A DNA stretch of 8,553 nt from Oscillospiraceae bacterium. Lineage in GTDB: Bacteria; Bacillota; Clostridia; Oscillospirales; Ruminococcaceae. The position numbers were made by a program, and so were the translations under genes. The notes below the pieces were generated by a model. That model worked only from the letters and a program-made list of their open reading frames with translations, searched no databases and was not told where the DNA came from. Location of the stretch: contig JAEDLA010000052.1 in NCBI GenBank assembly GCA_016295545.1, positions 1 through 8,553 on the forward strand. The letters run 5' to 3'. Shown one piece after another: positions 1 through 6,439 of the stretch; position 1 is the first letter of the stretch, and every line of letters begins with the position of its first letter.

Positions 1-2
1 TG

Positions 3-656
3 AAATACCTGAAAAACAACGGCTATTCCTCAGTTACTGCACAGCAGCTGGCAGAATATGTTCTTTCCGGTGGTGTACTGCCGGAAAAACCGGTTCTTAT
101 CACTCTTGATGATGGCTTTTACAATAATCTGTATTACCTTTCTCCCCTGCTTGAAAAATACGACATGACAGCAATTATATCTGTTGTAGGCAGCTTTATC
201 GACAATAATGCAAAAGCTGATCCTCATATTCCGGAATACTCATATCTTACATGGGAGGATATTTCCGCCCTGCTTGATACCGGCAGATTTGAAGTCGGAA
301 ACCATACCTACAATATGCACTCTGTTTCCGGCGAAAGAAAGGGCTGCAGGATAATTCAGGGCGAAAGCCTGAAGGATTACAATAATGCTCTTACAGAGGA
401 TATACTTCTGCTTCAGTCGGAATTTCACGATAACACAGGGATTATCCCCATTGTATTTGCCTATCCGTATGGGAGCATCTGCCGTGAAAGTATTCCTTTT
501 CTTAAAGAAAACGGATTCCTTATAACGCTTACCTGCTATGAAAAGCCAAACTATATCACACGAAGTCCCGATACGCTCTATGGTATAAACCGCTACAACA
601 GAAGTGGGAATTATACTACGGAAGAATACATGAAAAAACTTCTTGCGGAGAATTGA
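3..656 (+). CDS. Polysaccharide deacetylase (CE4 / NodB homology family), 5' end outside window
   Basis: This open frame enters from the left edge and ends at the TGA at 654-656, leaving 217 visible residues. Three hallmarks of carbohydrate esterase family 4 are readable: TLDDGF (nt 102-119; usual TFDDG, whose second Asp is the metal-binding/base residue), HTYNMH (nt 303-320; the two metal-ligand histidines) and FAYPYG (nt 456-473; motif 3). Family members remove N- or O-acetyl groups from peptidoglycan, chitin-like or other surface polysaccharides, usually outside the membrane. The N-terminus, with any signal peptide or membrane anchor, is not visible, so location is unknown. The metal triad (Asp, His, His) is intact, so I expect an active enzyme; the substrate cannot be told from sequence. 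The next gene starts 1 nt after the stop, so the two are probably co-transcribed. Confidence 0.9.
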   Translation, partial: KYLKNNGYSSVTAQQLAEYVLSGGVLPEKPVLITLDDGFYNNLYYLSPLLEKYDMTAIISVVGSFIDNNAKADPHIPEYSYLTWEDISALLDTGRFEVGNHTYNMHSVSGERKGCRIIQGESLKDYNNALTEDILLLQSEFHDNTGIIPIVFAYPYGSICRESIPFLKENGFLITLTCYEKPNYITRSPDTLYGINRYNRSGNYTTEEYMKKLLAEN

Positions 657-657
657 A

Positions 658-1056
658 ATGAAAAAAAGACGTACAAAAATATTCATACTGCTGATACCGT
701 TTATACTGATACCGGTAATAGCTGCCGCAGCATCGGTTTACGACCGTTTCAGGTATCTGATGCTGCCCTGTCCTCTTTACGGATTATTTCATCTTTACTG
801 TCCCGGCTGCGGAGGAACACGCTTTGTTTATGCACTCCTCTCCGGAGATTTTCTCCGTGCACTGAGATGTAATGCCCTGTTTATGGCGGCGCTGTCAGCC
901 GGTATACTTCTCTGGGTGGAGAATCTTTTTTCGCTGGCAGGCAAAAATATAAAAATAATTCCCCGAAGCCGTGCATTTATTATCACCGCTTCGGGGCTGG
1001 CAGCTGCCTATGTTATTTTACGAAACATTATTCCCTTTCTTGCTCCCCCTGTTTAA
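658..1056 (+). CDS. DUF2752 family small membrane protein
   Basis: This 132-residue protein has the family signature CPGCGGTR at residues 48-55 (Cys48, Cys51) and an extra Cys at 38. Hydrophobic segments lie at about 7-27, 73-92 and 106-126, so it is an integral membrane protein. The family's function is not established; the conserved Cys pair followed by Gly-Gly-Thr-Arg suggests a structural or metal/redox site, which is inference. I chose the ATG at 658 because CGGAG at 646-650 sits 7 nt upstream. An in-frame TTG at 643 would start inside the deacetylase gene and lacks a comparable site. It lies 1 nt behind the deacetylase stop, which suggests translational coupling. It is the last + strand gene before the convergent junction. 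Confidence 0.85.
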   Translation: MKKRRTKIFILLIPFILIPVIAAAASVYDRFRYLMLPCPLYGLFHLYCPGCGGTRFVYALLSGDFLRALRCNALFMAALSAGILLWVENLFSLAGKNIKIIPRSRAFIITASGLAAAYVILRNIIPFLAPPV

Positions 1057-1100
1057 TGTACTGATACTCATGGAAAGCAATTTTTATTATACGTCATTAT

Positions 1101-1232
1101 TTAAGGGGACGCTGTCCCTTTGGAATCCCCCGTCTCATATTGATATACCCCATAAAGGGGTATATCAATATGAGGAGAACTCAAAGTAACATTATCCGTT
1201 TACAAGGGTTCAAGGAAATAACGTCCCCTTAA
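1101..1232. mobile_element. Putative MITE / REP-like non-coding element with TTAA-ended terminal inverted repeats
   Basis: TTAAGGGGACG at 1101-1111 is exactly the reverse complement of CGTCCCCTTAA at 1222-1232. Further inward the two ends share only scattered matches. The left end can also fold on itself (GGGAC 1106-1110 with GTCCC 1114-1118, loop GCT). A perfect 18-bp stem-loop lies inside at 1134-1174. No convincing ORF runs through it. Because TTAA is palindromic, the outer four bases can be read either as part of the inverted repeat or as a duplicated TTAA target. The element fills nearly all of the 178-nt junction between convergent genes and ends 2 nt from the DUF4190 stop codon. Non-coding elements with GGGGAC-type ends are familiar in Firmicutes intergenic regions; a specific family is not assigned. 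Only one copy is in this window, so mobility is inferred. Confidence 0.55.
1134..1174. repeat. Perfect 18-bp inverted repeat with 5-nt loop
   Basis: CTCATATTGATATACCCC at 1134-1151 pairs base for base with 1157-1174 around the loop ATAAA, so either strand would form a very stable hairpin. There is no T-run after the stem on either strand, so it is not a classical intrinsic terminator. It lies between convergent genes and could still stop or process transcripts from both sides. It is nested, off centre, in the TTAA-bounded element. Confidence 0.9.
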
Positions 1233-1234
1233 TC

Positions 1235-1804
1235 TCATGCCGTACAATTAAAAGCCGCTATACATGGTTCATATTGCAGAGAAGCTGTTCCTGACGTGGT
1301 CTGCGGAACGGCACCGGACTTCTCGAATTCCTCAACAAATTCATCAAAGAAGTCATAGAAATCGTCATAGCCGGCTTCTTTCCAGAACTCGTCATATTTC
1401 GGATCGTTGTACTTCTCAATGTAGTCAGGCAGGTCACCGGTTTCCTTGTACTCCTCAATAATCTGAGGTGCATTCTGAATAAAATTCATGTAGTCGCTGA
1501 AAAATCCCTTGAAGTACATATTATAGTAAACAGTGAATATAATCAGGAAAAAAACACATATAGAGGAAAGAACGACACCTATAATGGACATTACCGTTCC
1601 TCCGTGACGCTTTACAAGAGCTATAATACCGAAAATAAGTGAAAGGGGCGCTGTAATATAGCCAAGTCCGAAGCAGCAGCAAAGTACGCTGATTATACCA
1701 AGCACAAGTGATGCAACTGCAAAACCTGTTTTGCCGCTGTTAGGATTTTCATTCATTTCACTGCCATTGTAATTGTTCTGGTCATAATAAATTTCTTCGC
1801 TCAT
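1235..1804 (-). CDS. DUF4190 domain membrane protein with acidic-aromatic C-terminal tail
   Basis: This 189-residue protein begins with a short polar Asn-rich segment (1-25). A DUF4190-like core follows, with GFAVASLVLGIISVLCCCFG (27-46), a second hydrophobic stretch to about 64 and a third at about 70-95. Such proteins are small membrane proteins of unknown role. Residues 98-162 form a tail rich in Asp, Glu, Tyr and Phe (for example DDFYDFFDEFVEEFE, 147-161), probably outside the bilayer. The ATG at 1804 is supported by AAGGAG (1811-1816), 6 nt upstream. It lies 24 nt downstream of metAA and is the last gene of the - strand block. Its stop codon is 2 nt from the TTAA-bounded element, so the far C-terminus could have been altered by that insertion; this is unproven. 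Confidence 0.8.
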   Translation of the reverse strand: MSEEIYYDQNNYNGSEMNENPNSGKTGFAVASLVLGIISVLCCCFGLGYITAPLSLIFGIIALVKRHGGTVMSIIGVVLSSICVFFLIIFTVYYNMYFKGFFSDYMNFIQNAPQIIEEYKETGDLPDYIEKYNDPKYDEFWKEAGYDDFYDFFDEFVEEFEKSGAVPQTTSGTASLQYEPCIAAFNCTA

Positions 1805-1828
1805 AATCTTCTCCTTAAAATAAAAAAT

Positions 1829-2776
1829 TTATACATTTGTCTCCCACAGCCAGTTGCGAACTTCAAGTTCTTCAAGGTTGTAGGGAGTTTTTTGATATAC
1901 ACAGTAATTAAGCCAGTTGCTGAACATGAGATTTGCTGTACATCTCCATGAAAATACAGGTGTTTTTTTAGGATCATCGTCCGGGAAATAGTTGCTGGGG
2001 ATCTGAATATCAATGCCCTTTTCAAGGTCTCTGAAATATTCATTTGCAATTGTATCACGGTCGTATTCAGAATGACCGGTAATAAAATACTGTCTGCCGT
2101 TGCGGTTTGCCACTATATGTACTCCTGAAATTTCAGAGGAAGTCAGTATTTCCAGCTGCGGGACTTTAAGAATGTCCTCACGTCTCACCTCAGTATTTCT
2201 CGAATGAGGTATCAGGAAAATGTCGTCAAAGCCTCTCAGCAGCAGGCAGTTTTCCACCTCTGCCTTATGAGGGAATATACCGAACATCTTCCTGTCAAGG
2301 GTATATTTCGGAACTCCGAAATGATAGTAAAGACCAGCCTGTGCCGCCCAGCAGATATGGAGCGTGGAAAAAACATGGGTTTTCGACCACTCCATAATCC
2401 GGCATATCTCCTCCCAGTAATCCACCTGTTCGTAGTCAAGAAGCTCCACAGGAGCACCGGTGATTATCATTCCGTCGTAACGCTTGTCCTTTATCTGTTC
2501 AAAGGTCGTGTAGAACGCTTCAAGGTGATAACGGGAGGTATTCTTTGAGGTATGGGACGCAACCTGTAAAAGGTCCACATCTACCTGCAAAGGCGTATTG
2601 CTCAGCAGCCGCAGAAGCTGCCCCTCCGTTTCAATTTTTTTGGGCATTATATTAAGAATCACAACTTTCAGAGGACGTATATCCTGATGCTCAGCTCTTT
2701 CGCTGGACATAACGAAAATATTTTCCTCCCCCAGAGTTTTAAACGCCGGCAGTTCTGATGAAATTCTGATTGGCAA
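1829..2776 (-). CDS. metAA: Homoserine O-acetyltransferase, MetA family
   Basis: This is a full-length 315-residue enzyme of methionine biosynthesis, moving an acyl group from acyl-CoA to the hydroxyl of L-homoserine in the cytoplasm. It starts MPIRI, as the family does. Catalytic residues sit at the standard MetA numbers: Cys142 (nucleophile, in HICWAAQAG), His235 and Glu237 (GHSEYD), Lys47 and Arg249. Residue 111 is Glu (APVELLDY); in this family Glu111 favours acetyl-CoA, whereas the E. coli enzyme has Gly111 and uses succinyl-CoA. Automatic tools often call such proteins homoserine O-succinyltransferase (metA); the Glu argues for acetyl. The start is a TTG, chosen because it gives the conserved N-terminus and has AAAGGAG (2786-2792) 9 nt upstream. 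The gene begins 6 nt after its upstream neighbour's stop, leaving no room for an S-box or T-box leader. Confidence 0.95.
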   Translation of the reverse strand: MPIRISSELPAFKTLGEENIFVMSSERAEHQDIRPLKVVILNIMPKKIETEGQLLRLLSNTPLQVDVDLLQVASHTSKNTSRYHLEAFYTTFEQIKDKRYDGMIITGAPVELLDYEQVDYWEEICRIMEWSKTHVFSTLHICWAAQAGLYYHFGVPKYTLDRKMFGIFPHKAEVENCLLLRGFDDIFLIPHSRNTEVRREDILKVPQLEILTSSEISGVHIVANRNGRQYFITGHSEYDRDTIANEYFRDLEKGIDIQIPSNYFPDDDPKKTPVFSWRCTANLMFSNWLNYCVYQKTPYNLEELEVRNWLWETNV

Positions 2777-2782
2777 TTAAAT

Positions 2783-3160
2783 TTACTCCTTTCTGCGGCA
2801 GTTTTTGCAGCCGTTCATAAATTCATTAAGATTACGCATCGTATTGTCGTCTGCTGTAATAAATCTGAGCCTGATAAGATTTTCGTATTTCTGCTTGTCC
2901 ATAAGCATAAATACAGCTGTATCAATACCTTTGAGAATGCTTTTGAACAGCACCGAACGAACAAGTCCGTCGCAGAGGTCAAGGTCTCCGCCGCTGCTGT
3001 AATCAAAAATCATTGTTTTGTCCTCACCGTAGGCGTAGGCAATATAGCCGGAAACCCTGTCCTTCTCATAGGACTCGGCAATATGGAGCCTGTTTTCACC
3101 GGCAAGTCCTGCAAGCTCCTCATAACCCTCTAATGAATTTTTCTCCCTGATTTCAAGCAT
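2783..3160 (-). CDS. Small GNAT-like protein of unknown function
   Basis: This 125-residue protein has weak resemblance to the GNAT N-acetyltransferase fold: a strand-turn-strand GYIAYAYGEDKTMIFDY (38-54), then a helix-like segment about 62-77, then the strand TAVFML (81-86). A clear acetyl-CoA pyrophosphate-binding loop (R/Q-x-x-G-x-G/A) is not seen where expected; DYSSGGDLDL occupies that place. It may be a diverged or inactive GNAT, or another fold. The C-terminus carries a CKNC pair (Cys118, Cys121) just before a basic end. The ATG at 3160 lies 5 nt after the rluB stop, with AAGGA in the tail of rluB about 12 nt upstream. Position between rluB and metAA implies co-expression, not shared function. 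No substrate can be suggested. Confidence 0.65.
   Translation of the reverse strand: MLEIREKNSLEGYEELAGLAGENRLHIAESYEKDRVSGYIAYAYGEDKTMIFDYSSGGDLDLCDGLVRSVLFKSILKGIDTAVFMLMDKQKYENLIRLRFITADDNTMRNLNEFMNGCKNCRRKE
2786..2792 (-). promoter_or_regulatory. Ribosome binding site of metAA (TTG start)
   Basis: AAAGGAG on the - strand, 9 nt before the TTG at 2776. The site lies at the 3' end of the upstream GNAT-like gene, next to its TAA stop (2783-2785), so translation of the two genes may be coupled. Confidence 0.75.
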
Positions 3161-3165
3161 GGCAG

Positions 3166-3897
3166 TCAGTTTTCCTTACCTATAGCATTTCTCAGTGCTC
3201 TCAGCTCCTCTGCTGTAAGCTCACGATAGGAACCCGGCTTTAGCATTCCCAGCTTCAGCGGACCGATACTGATTCGGCGCAGACGTGCAACTTCAAGTCC
3301 CACGGCTTCGCACATTTTACGTATCTGCCTGTTTCTGCCCTCTTTTATGGTAATGAGCAGAACAACTCTGCCTGCCCCTTTTTCCTTAACGACAACGCTT
3401 GCCGGCAAGGTTTTCCTGCCATCGATAACAACGCCTTCTGAAAGTGCAACAAGCTGATCATCATTAATATCAGGCCGGACAGTTACACGGTAGGTTTTGG
3501 AAATATGACGGCTGGGGTGCATTATATCATTAGCAAATTTTCCGTCATTTGTAAAGAGCAGAAGTCCCTCTGAGTTTCTGTCAAGGCGTCCGATGGGATA
3601 AACTCTGTCCTCAACGCCGTCAAGAAGATCCATAACACATTTTCTGTCAAGCTCATCGGAAACAGTCGTAACATAGCCTCTTGGTTTATTAAGCATAAGG
3701 TAGATATTATTCTTTTTCCTCTGCACATAAAGCCTTTCGCCGCAGACAGTAATAATATCCTTATAGCCAGCCTTATCTCCCAGCTTTACCGGATGTCCGT
3801 TGACCTTTACACTGCCCTTTGAAATAAGAGCTTCGGCTTTTCTCCTTGAACAATAGCCGGAATCAGCAATAATTTTCTGTATTCTAATCTTTTCCAC
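3166..3897 (-). CDS. rluB: 23S rRNA pseudouridine synthase, RsuA/RluB family
   Basis: The 243-residue protein has an N-terminal S4 RNA-binding domain (about 3-50, including DSGYCSRRKAE and GSVKVNG). The RsuA/RluB/RluE/RluF catalytic domain follows. The nucleophilic Asp is in GRLDRNSEGLL (Asp106), with LNKPRG at 69-74 and EGRNRQIRKM at 186-195. RluB isomerises a uridine near position 2605 (E. coli numbering) of 23S rRNA in the peptidyl transferase region; the exact target here is inferred from family and from rluB being the usual member in scpAB neighbourhoods. I chose the GTG at 3897: CAGGAG (3904-3909) is exactly 6 nt upstream and the protein then begins just before the S4 domain. A TTG at 3921 would add 8 residues and overlap dacF by 8 nt, but its upstream site is poor. 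Confidence 0.92.
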   Translation of the reverse strand: MEKIRIQKIIADSGYCSRRKAEALISKGSVKVNGHPVKLGDKAGYKDIITVCGERLYVQRKKNNIYLMLNKPRGYVTTVSDELDRKCVMDLLDGVEDRVYPIGRLDRNSEGLLLFTNDGKFANDIMHPSRHISKTYRVTVRPDINDDQLVALSEGVVIDGRKTLPASVVVKEKGAGRVVLLITIKEGRNRQIRKMCEAVGLEVARLRRISIGPLKLGMLKPGSYRELTAEELRALRNAIGKEN

Positions 3898-3903
3898 TTT
3901 TTT

Positions 3904-3909
3904 CTCCTG
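3904..3909 (-). promoter_or_regulatory. Ribosome binding site that decides the rluB start
   Basis: CAGGAG on the - strand, followed by six A residues and GTG. It favours the GTG at 3897 over the in-frame TTG at 3921, which lies upstream of this site. Confidence 0.7.
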
Positions 3910-3913
3910 TATT

Positions 3914-5086
3914 TTACGCAAAAAACTCTCTTAACCGTGAAAATAATCTGTCGGTCAGACTTTTTTTGCTTTTATTTTCACTGGATATGTTTAAATATTC
4001 GTAATCCTTAACCGCATAAAGAGGAATCCTCCGCACCTCCCTGCCCTTAAAAGCTATCTGAAGTTCTGCTGCCTGTTCGCCTGCCTTAACAGGAGCATAC
4101 ACAAAGGGAGCAGATATCAGCTTCCATGAAAAGTCCGAAAGCTCTCCCGAAGCTGTTGTTATGTTCAAATCGGCATTTTCCGGTTTAAGGATAATTCTGT
4201 TCTCCTCAGCGCCCACTATGTCAGTCTCAAAGCTTTCCGGAATATCAGGCTGAAAGAGGTGTACCTGCTGAAAGCACCAGCTGTACAGAGCAAGGTGGTC
4301 ATTCCAGTCGTCTCTGTCGTTCAGCGTTACGCAAATCAGATTTTTTCCGTCACGCTGACAGGCTGACACAAGACATCTTCCTGCTTCATCTGTAAAGCCG
4401 GTTTTTACTCCGTACACGCCGTCGTCCATTGAAAGAAGCTTGTTGGTATTTTTCAGCCACCGGTCATAGGGAGGATTGCCATAGGTCAGCTTTATGGTTT
4501 CAGAGGAGCATATTTCACGGAATGTCTCGTTTTTCAGAGCTTCTGCCGCAAGCAGTGCCATATCGTATGCTGAGGAACCATGTCCCTCCCCCTCAAGACC
4601 TGAGGGTGTGACAAAAAAAGTCTGAGTAAGTCCCATTTTTTCTGCCCGTTCATTCATAAGTACAGCAAAATCTTCAATACTGCCTTCAATTCTCACAGCG
4701 GCAGCATTGGCAGCGTCATTTCCGGAGGGAAGCAGCATTCCGCAGCAAAGGGCATATTTTGTAACAATATCCCCCTCCTGCAAGCCCATAGATGAGCCCT
4801 CAACCTTTATAGCCTCGCTGTCCACAACAAATTCCTCGTCAAGACCACCGCTTTCAAGGCAGAGCAAAGCTGTCATAATTTTGGTAGTACTTGCCATAGG
4901 AAGCTTTTTATTATGATTCAGTGAGTAAAGTATCTCTCCCGTATCAGCTGATATCACAACTGCAGCCAATGCGGAAACAGCTGGTTTTTCTGCTGAATAT
5001 CCCTGACAGCAGGGAAGAAATTTTATTATCAGGACAGCCGCTGCTATGGCTGCAATTATTTTTCTTTTCAAACCGCATACCCCCAT
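3914..5086 (-). CDS. dacF: Serine-type D-Ala-D-Ala carboxypeptidase (penicillin-binding protein 5/DacF type)
   Basis: This 390-residue secreted or membrane-bound enzyme trims the terminal D-Ala from peptidoglycan stem peptides. It has a signal-peptide-like N-terminus (basic KRK at 7-9, hydrophobic 10-24). The S11 peptidase triad is complete: STTK (nucleophile Ser66, Lys69), SGN (121-123) and KTG (228-230). A PBP5-type C-terminal beta domain spans about 285-365. The basic amphipathic end (about 373-390) could be the membrane anchor typical of the family. Neighbours ytfJ and rluB match the dacF/dacB setting of Bacillus and Clostridia, so a sporulation link is likely, though a vegetative role is possible. 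The ATG at 5086 lacks a Shine-Dalgarno. A TTG at 5071 (GGGGG at 5080-5084, 8 nt before) would give a shorter N-terminus, MKRK, and is a serious alternative. Confidence 0.93.
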   Translation of the reverse strand: MGVCGLKRKIIAAIAAAVLIIKFLPCCQGYSAEKPAVSALAAVVISADTGEILYSLNHNKKLPMASTTKIMTALLCLESGGLDEEFVVDSEAIKVEGSSMGLQEGDIVTKYALCCGMLLPSGNDAANAAAVRIEGSIEDFAVLMNERAEKMGLTQTFFVTPSGLEGEGHGSSAYDMALLAAEALKNETFREICSSETIKLTYGNPPYDRWLKNTNKLLSMDDGVYGVKTGFTDEAGRCLVSACQRDGKNLICVTLNDRDDWNDHLALYSWCFQQVHLFQPDIPESFETDIVGAEENRIILKPENADLNITTASGELSDFSWKLISAPFVYAPVKAGEQAAELQIAFKGREVRRIPLYAVKDYEYLNISSENKSKKSLTDRLFSRLREFFA

Positions 5087-5108
5087 GACAGATTTGTACC
5101 ATGCTGCA

Positions 5109-5136
5109 TAATATGCGGAAAGAAAGGGATTTATGC
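5109..5136 (-). promoter_or_regulatory. Candidate forespore-type (sigma-F/sigma-G-like) promoter of dacF
   Basis: On the - strand GCATA (5132-5136) is followed after 16 nt by CATATTA (5109-5115). These resemble the GYATA -35 and CATAnTA-like -10 elements of the forespore sigma factors. Transcription would start near 5102, just ahead of dacF, in the only gap over 30 nt inside the operon. In B. subtilis dacF is under sigma-F. The motifs are short and the match is imperfect, so this is a suggestion. Confidence 0.3.
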
Positions 5137-5143
5137 GTTCAGT

Positions 5144-5563
5144 TTATTCGCTCTCTGAAAAATCAGCATCAACAGCTTCTGAGCTGCCTTTCTTTTTCTT
5201 GCTGATAAATTCAGCTATCTTGTCAACTGCCTGCGGAACAGAATTGATGACAGAGCTGACAGGATCATTTGCTGACTCGACCGGAATCATTTTAGCTGTT
5301 CCGTTGGACACGACAAGAAACCCCTCCGGCTTAATGGAGATACCTGCACCTGCACCACCTCCGAAAATTTTCTTCTCCGACTTTGAGGGCAGGTCAGAGC
5401 CGCCTGAAGCAAAGCCGTATGAGACCTTTGAAACAGGAATTATAGTAGTACCGTCCTCAAGCTTAATGGGATCGCCTATGATTGCATTAATATCAGTCAT
5501 TTCCCTGACTTTATCCATTGAAATGCCTATAAGTTCACTGATTGGTGTCTGATTATCGTTCAT
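5144..5563 (-). CDS. ytfJ: Sporulation protein YtfJ / GerW family
   Basis: This 139-residue protein shows the two conserved blocks of the GerW/YtfJ family: INAIIGDPIKLEDGTTIIPVSKVSYGF starting near residue 25 (described here only by its core GDPI...TTIIPVSKVS) and the glycine-rich FGGGAGAGISIKPEGFLVV starting near residue 66. Family members are spore-associated in Bacillus, where GerW is needed for normal germination, but homologues also occur in non-sporulating Firmicutes. The C-terminus is charged (KKKKGSSEAVDADFSESE). The ATG at 5563 is preferred: TGAGG sits 6 nt upstream, partly inside the DUF2953 stop region. A GTG at 5575 would add four residues and overlap the DUF2953 gene. DUF2953 lies directly upstream, as YtfI does beside YtfJ in Bacillus. 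Confidence 0.9.
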   Translation of the reverse strand: MNDNQTPISELIGISMDKVREMTDINAIIGDPIKLEDGTTIIPVSKVSYGFASGGSDLPSKSEKKIFGGGAGAGISIKPEGFLVVSNGTAKMIPVESANDPVSSVINSVPQAVDKIAEFISKKKKGSSEAVDADFSESE

Positions 5564-5571
5564 TTTAAACC

Positions 5572-6417
5572 TCACATTCCGCCTTCCGGCTGGGTTTTCT
5601 GCTTCTGAGCAGATTTTCTTGTCCTTTTATCAGCCGATTTTCCCGGCAGATAAACTCTGAAAATATATGTTATCAGGAACCAGGCTCCTGAAATAACCGC
5701 TGTTACAGGTAAAAACCAGATATTGAAGCTGCCGTCCCACCTTGACTTTTCTTTTCCGAAGCCGCATTGAATATCAACGGTTTTATATTTTACGGAAAAC
5801 AACTGGGAAAACTGTGCCAGCAGATTATAAGTAAGGGCGCAGACCTGTCCATACCGCATTGCACATTTATAAGCGTCCTCATCAGCAACAAGAAAGTCAA
5901 TATATACCTTGCTTATATGAAAGCCTTTGAAAATTTTTCTGACCGGACGCTTTGCGCAGCTCCACAGCTTCATAAAAAAGTCCACCCTGTCACCCAGAGT
6001 TTTCTTTTCTTCTGAATCCTTTTCTTTATTCTTTTTATTTTCTGTATTCTCAGAAGCCTTGTCTGCTGCGGCATTTTCAGTATTATCCATTTGTTCTGCA
6101 GCATCATCACCGCTCTGAGATTCTTTTACAGCTTTTTTTTCATCAGAATCATCGGCAGCTTCTGATTTTCTTCGTTTTTCTGGCTTTATGTCTGCTGAAT
6201 CCGGTTTCTTATCAGATTCAGCTGACTTTTTCTTCATTAACATGAGAATAATGCCTTTTCCCTCAGAATCATAGAAATTCAGGAAAGAATATCTTATTTT
6301 ATATTTCAGTTCTTCGCCGATAAAGCTGAATTCCACGCTTAGCGGCATTAAAAGCAGCAGCAGTATCACAGCTAATACAGCAAGAAGTATAAAACCAATT
6401 ATTTTAAGTATTATCAT
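5572..6417 (-). CDS. DUF2953 domain membrane protein (YtfI-like)
   Basis: This 281-residue protein has a strong N-terminal membrane helix (about 2-26). A long charged low-complexity linker at about 62-143 is rich in Lys, Glu, Asp, Ser and Ala. The DUF2953 core follows, with GFHISKVYIDFLVADEDAY (165-183) and a second hydrophobic segment (about 232-257), then a basic tail. Function is unknown; B. subtilis YtfI beside YtfJ is the nearest named relative. The ATG at 6417 has AAAGGAG 7 nt upstream. The open frame extends upstream to 6537, but that part overlaps scpB and carries no domain, so it is excluded. It starts 22 nt after scpB ends, and its stop is 8 nt before ytfJ. The linker length is likely to vary between relatives. 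Confidence 0.82.
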   Translation of the reverse strand: MIILKIIGFILLAVLAVILLLLLMPLSVEFSFIGEELKYKIRYSFLNFYDSEGKGIILMLMKKKSAESDKKPDSADIKPEKRRKSEAADDSDEKKAVKESQSGDDAAEQMDNTENAAADKASENTENKKNKEKDSEEKKTLGDRVDFFMKLWSCAKRPVRKIFKGFHISKVYIDFLVADEDAYKCAMRYGQVCALTYNLLAQFSQLFSVKYKTVDIQCGFGKEKSRWDGSFNIWFLPVTAVISGAWFLITYIFRVYLPGKSADKRTRKSAQKQKTQPEGGM

Positions 6418-6439
6418 ACTGCCGCTCCTTTCTGAAAAA

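Noticed and set aside
240..686. 148-codon open frame on the - strand opposite the deacetylase
   Set aside because: It is antisense to a gene with clear CE4 motifs, has no ribosome binding site I can identify and resembles no family; it is a shadow frame.
1143..1165. CsoR-type copper repressor operator
   Set aside because: The GC-tract core fits loosely, but perfect pairing extends far beyond an operator, and the site lies between convergent 3' ends with no copper gene nearby.
1134..1174. Intrinsic terminator for the convergent genes
   Set aside because: The stem is strong, but neither strand has a T-run after it, so it does not meet the usual definition; recorded as a repeat instead.
971..1189. 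72-codon + strand open frame across the end of the DUF2752 gene and the palindrome
   Set aside because: It starts inside DUF2752 in another frame and runs through the inverted repeat; no domain or start signal supports it.
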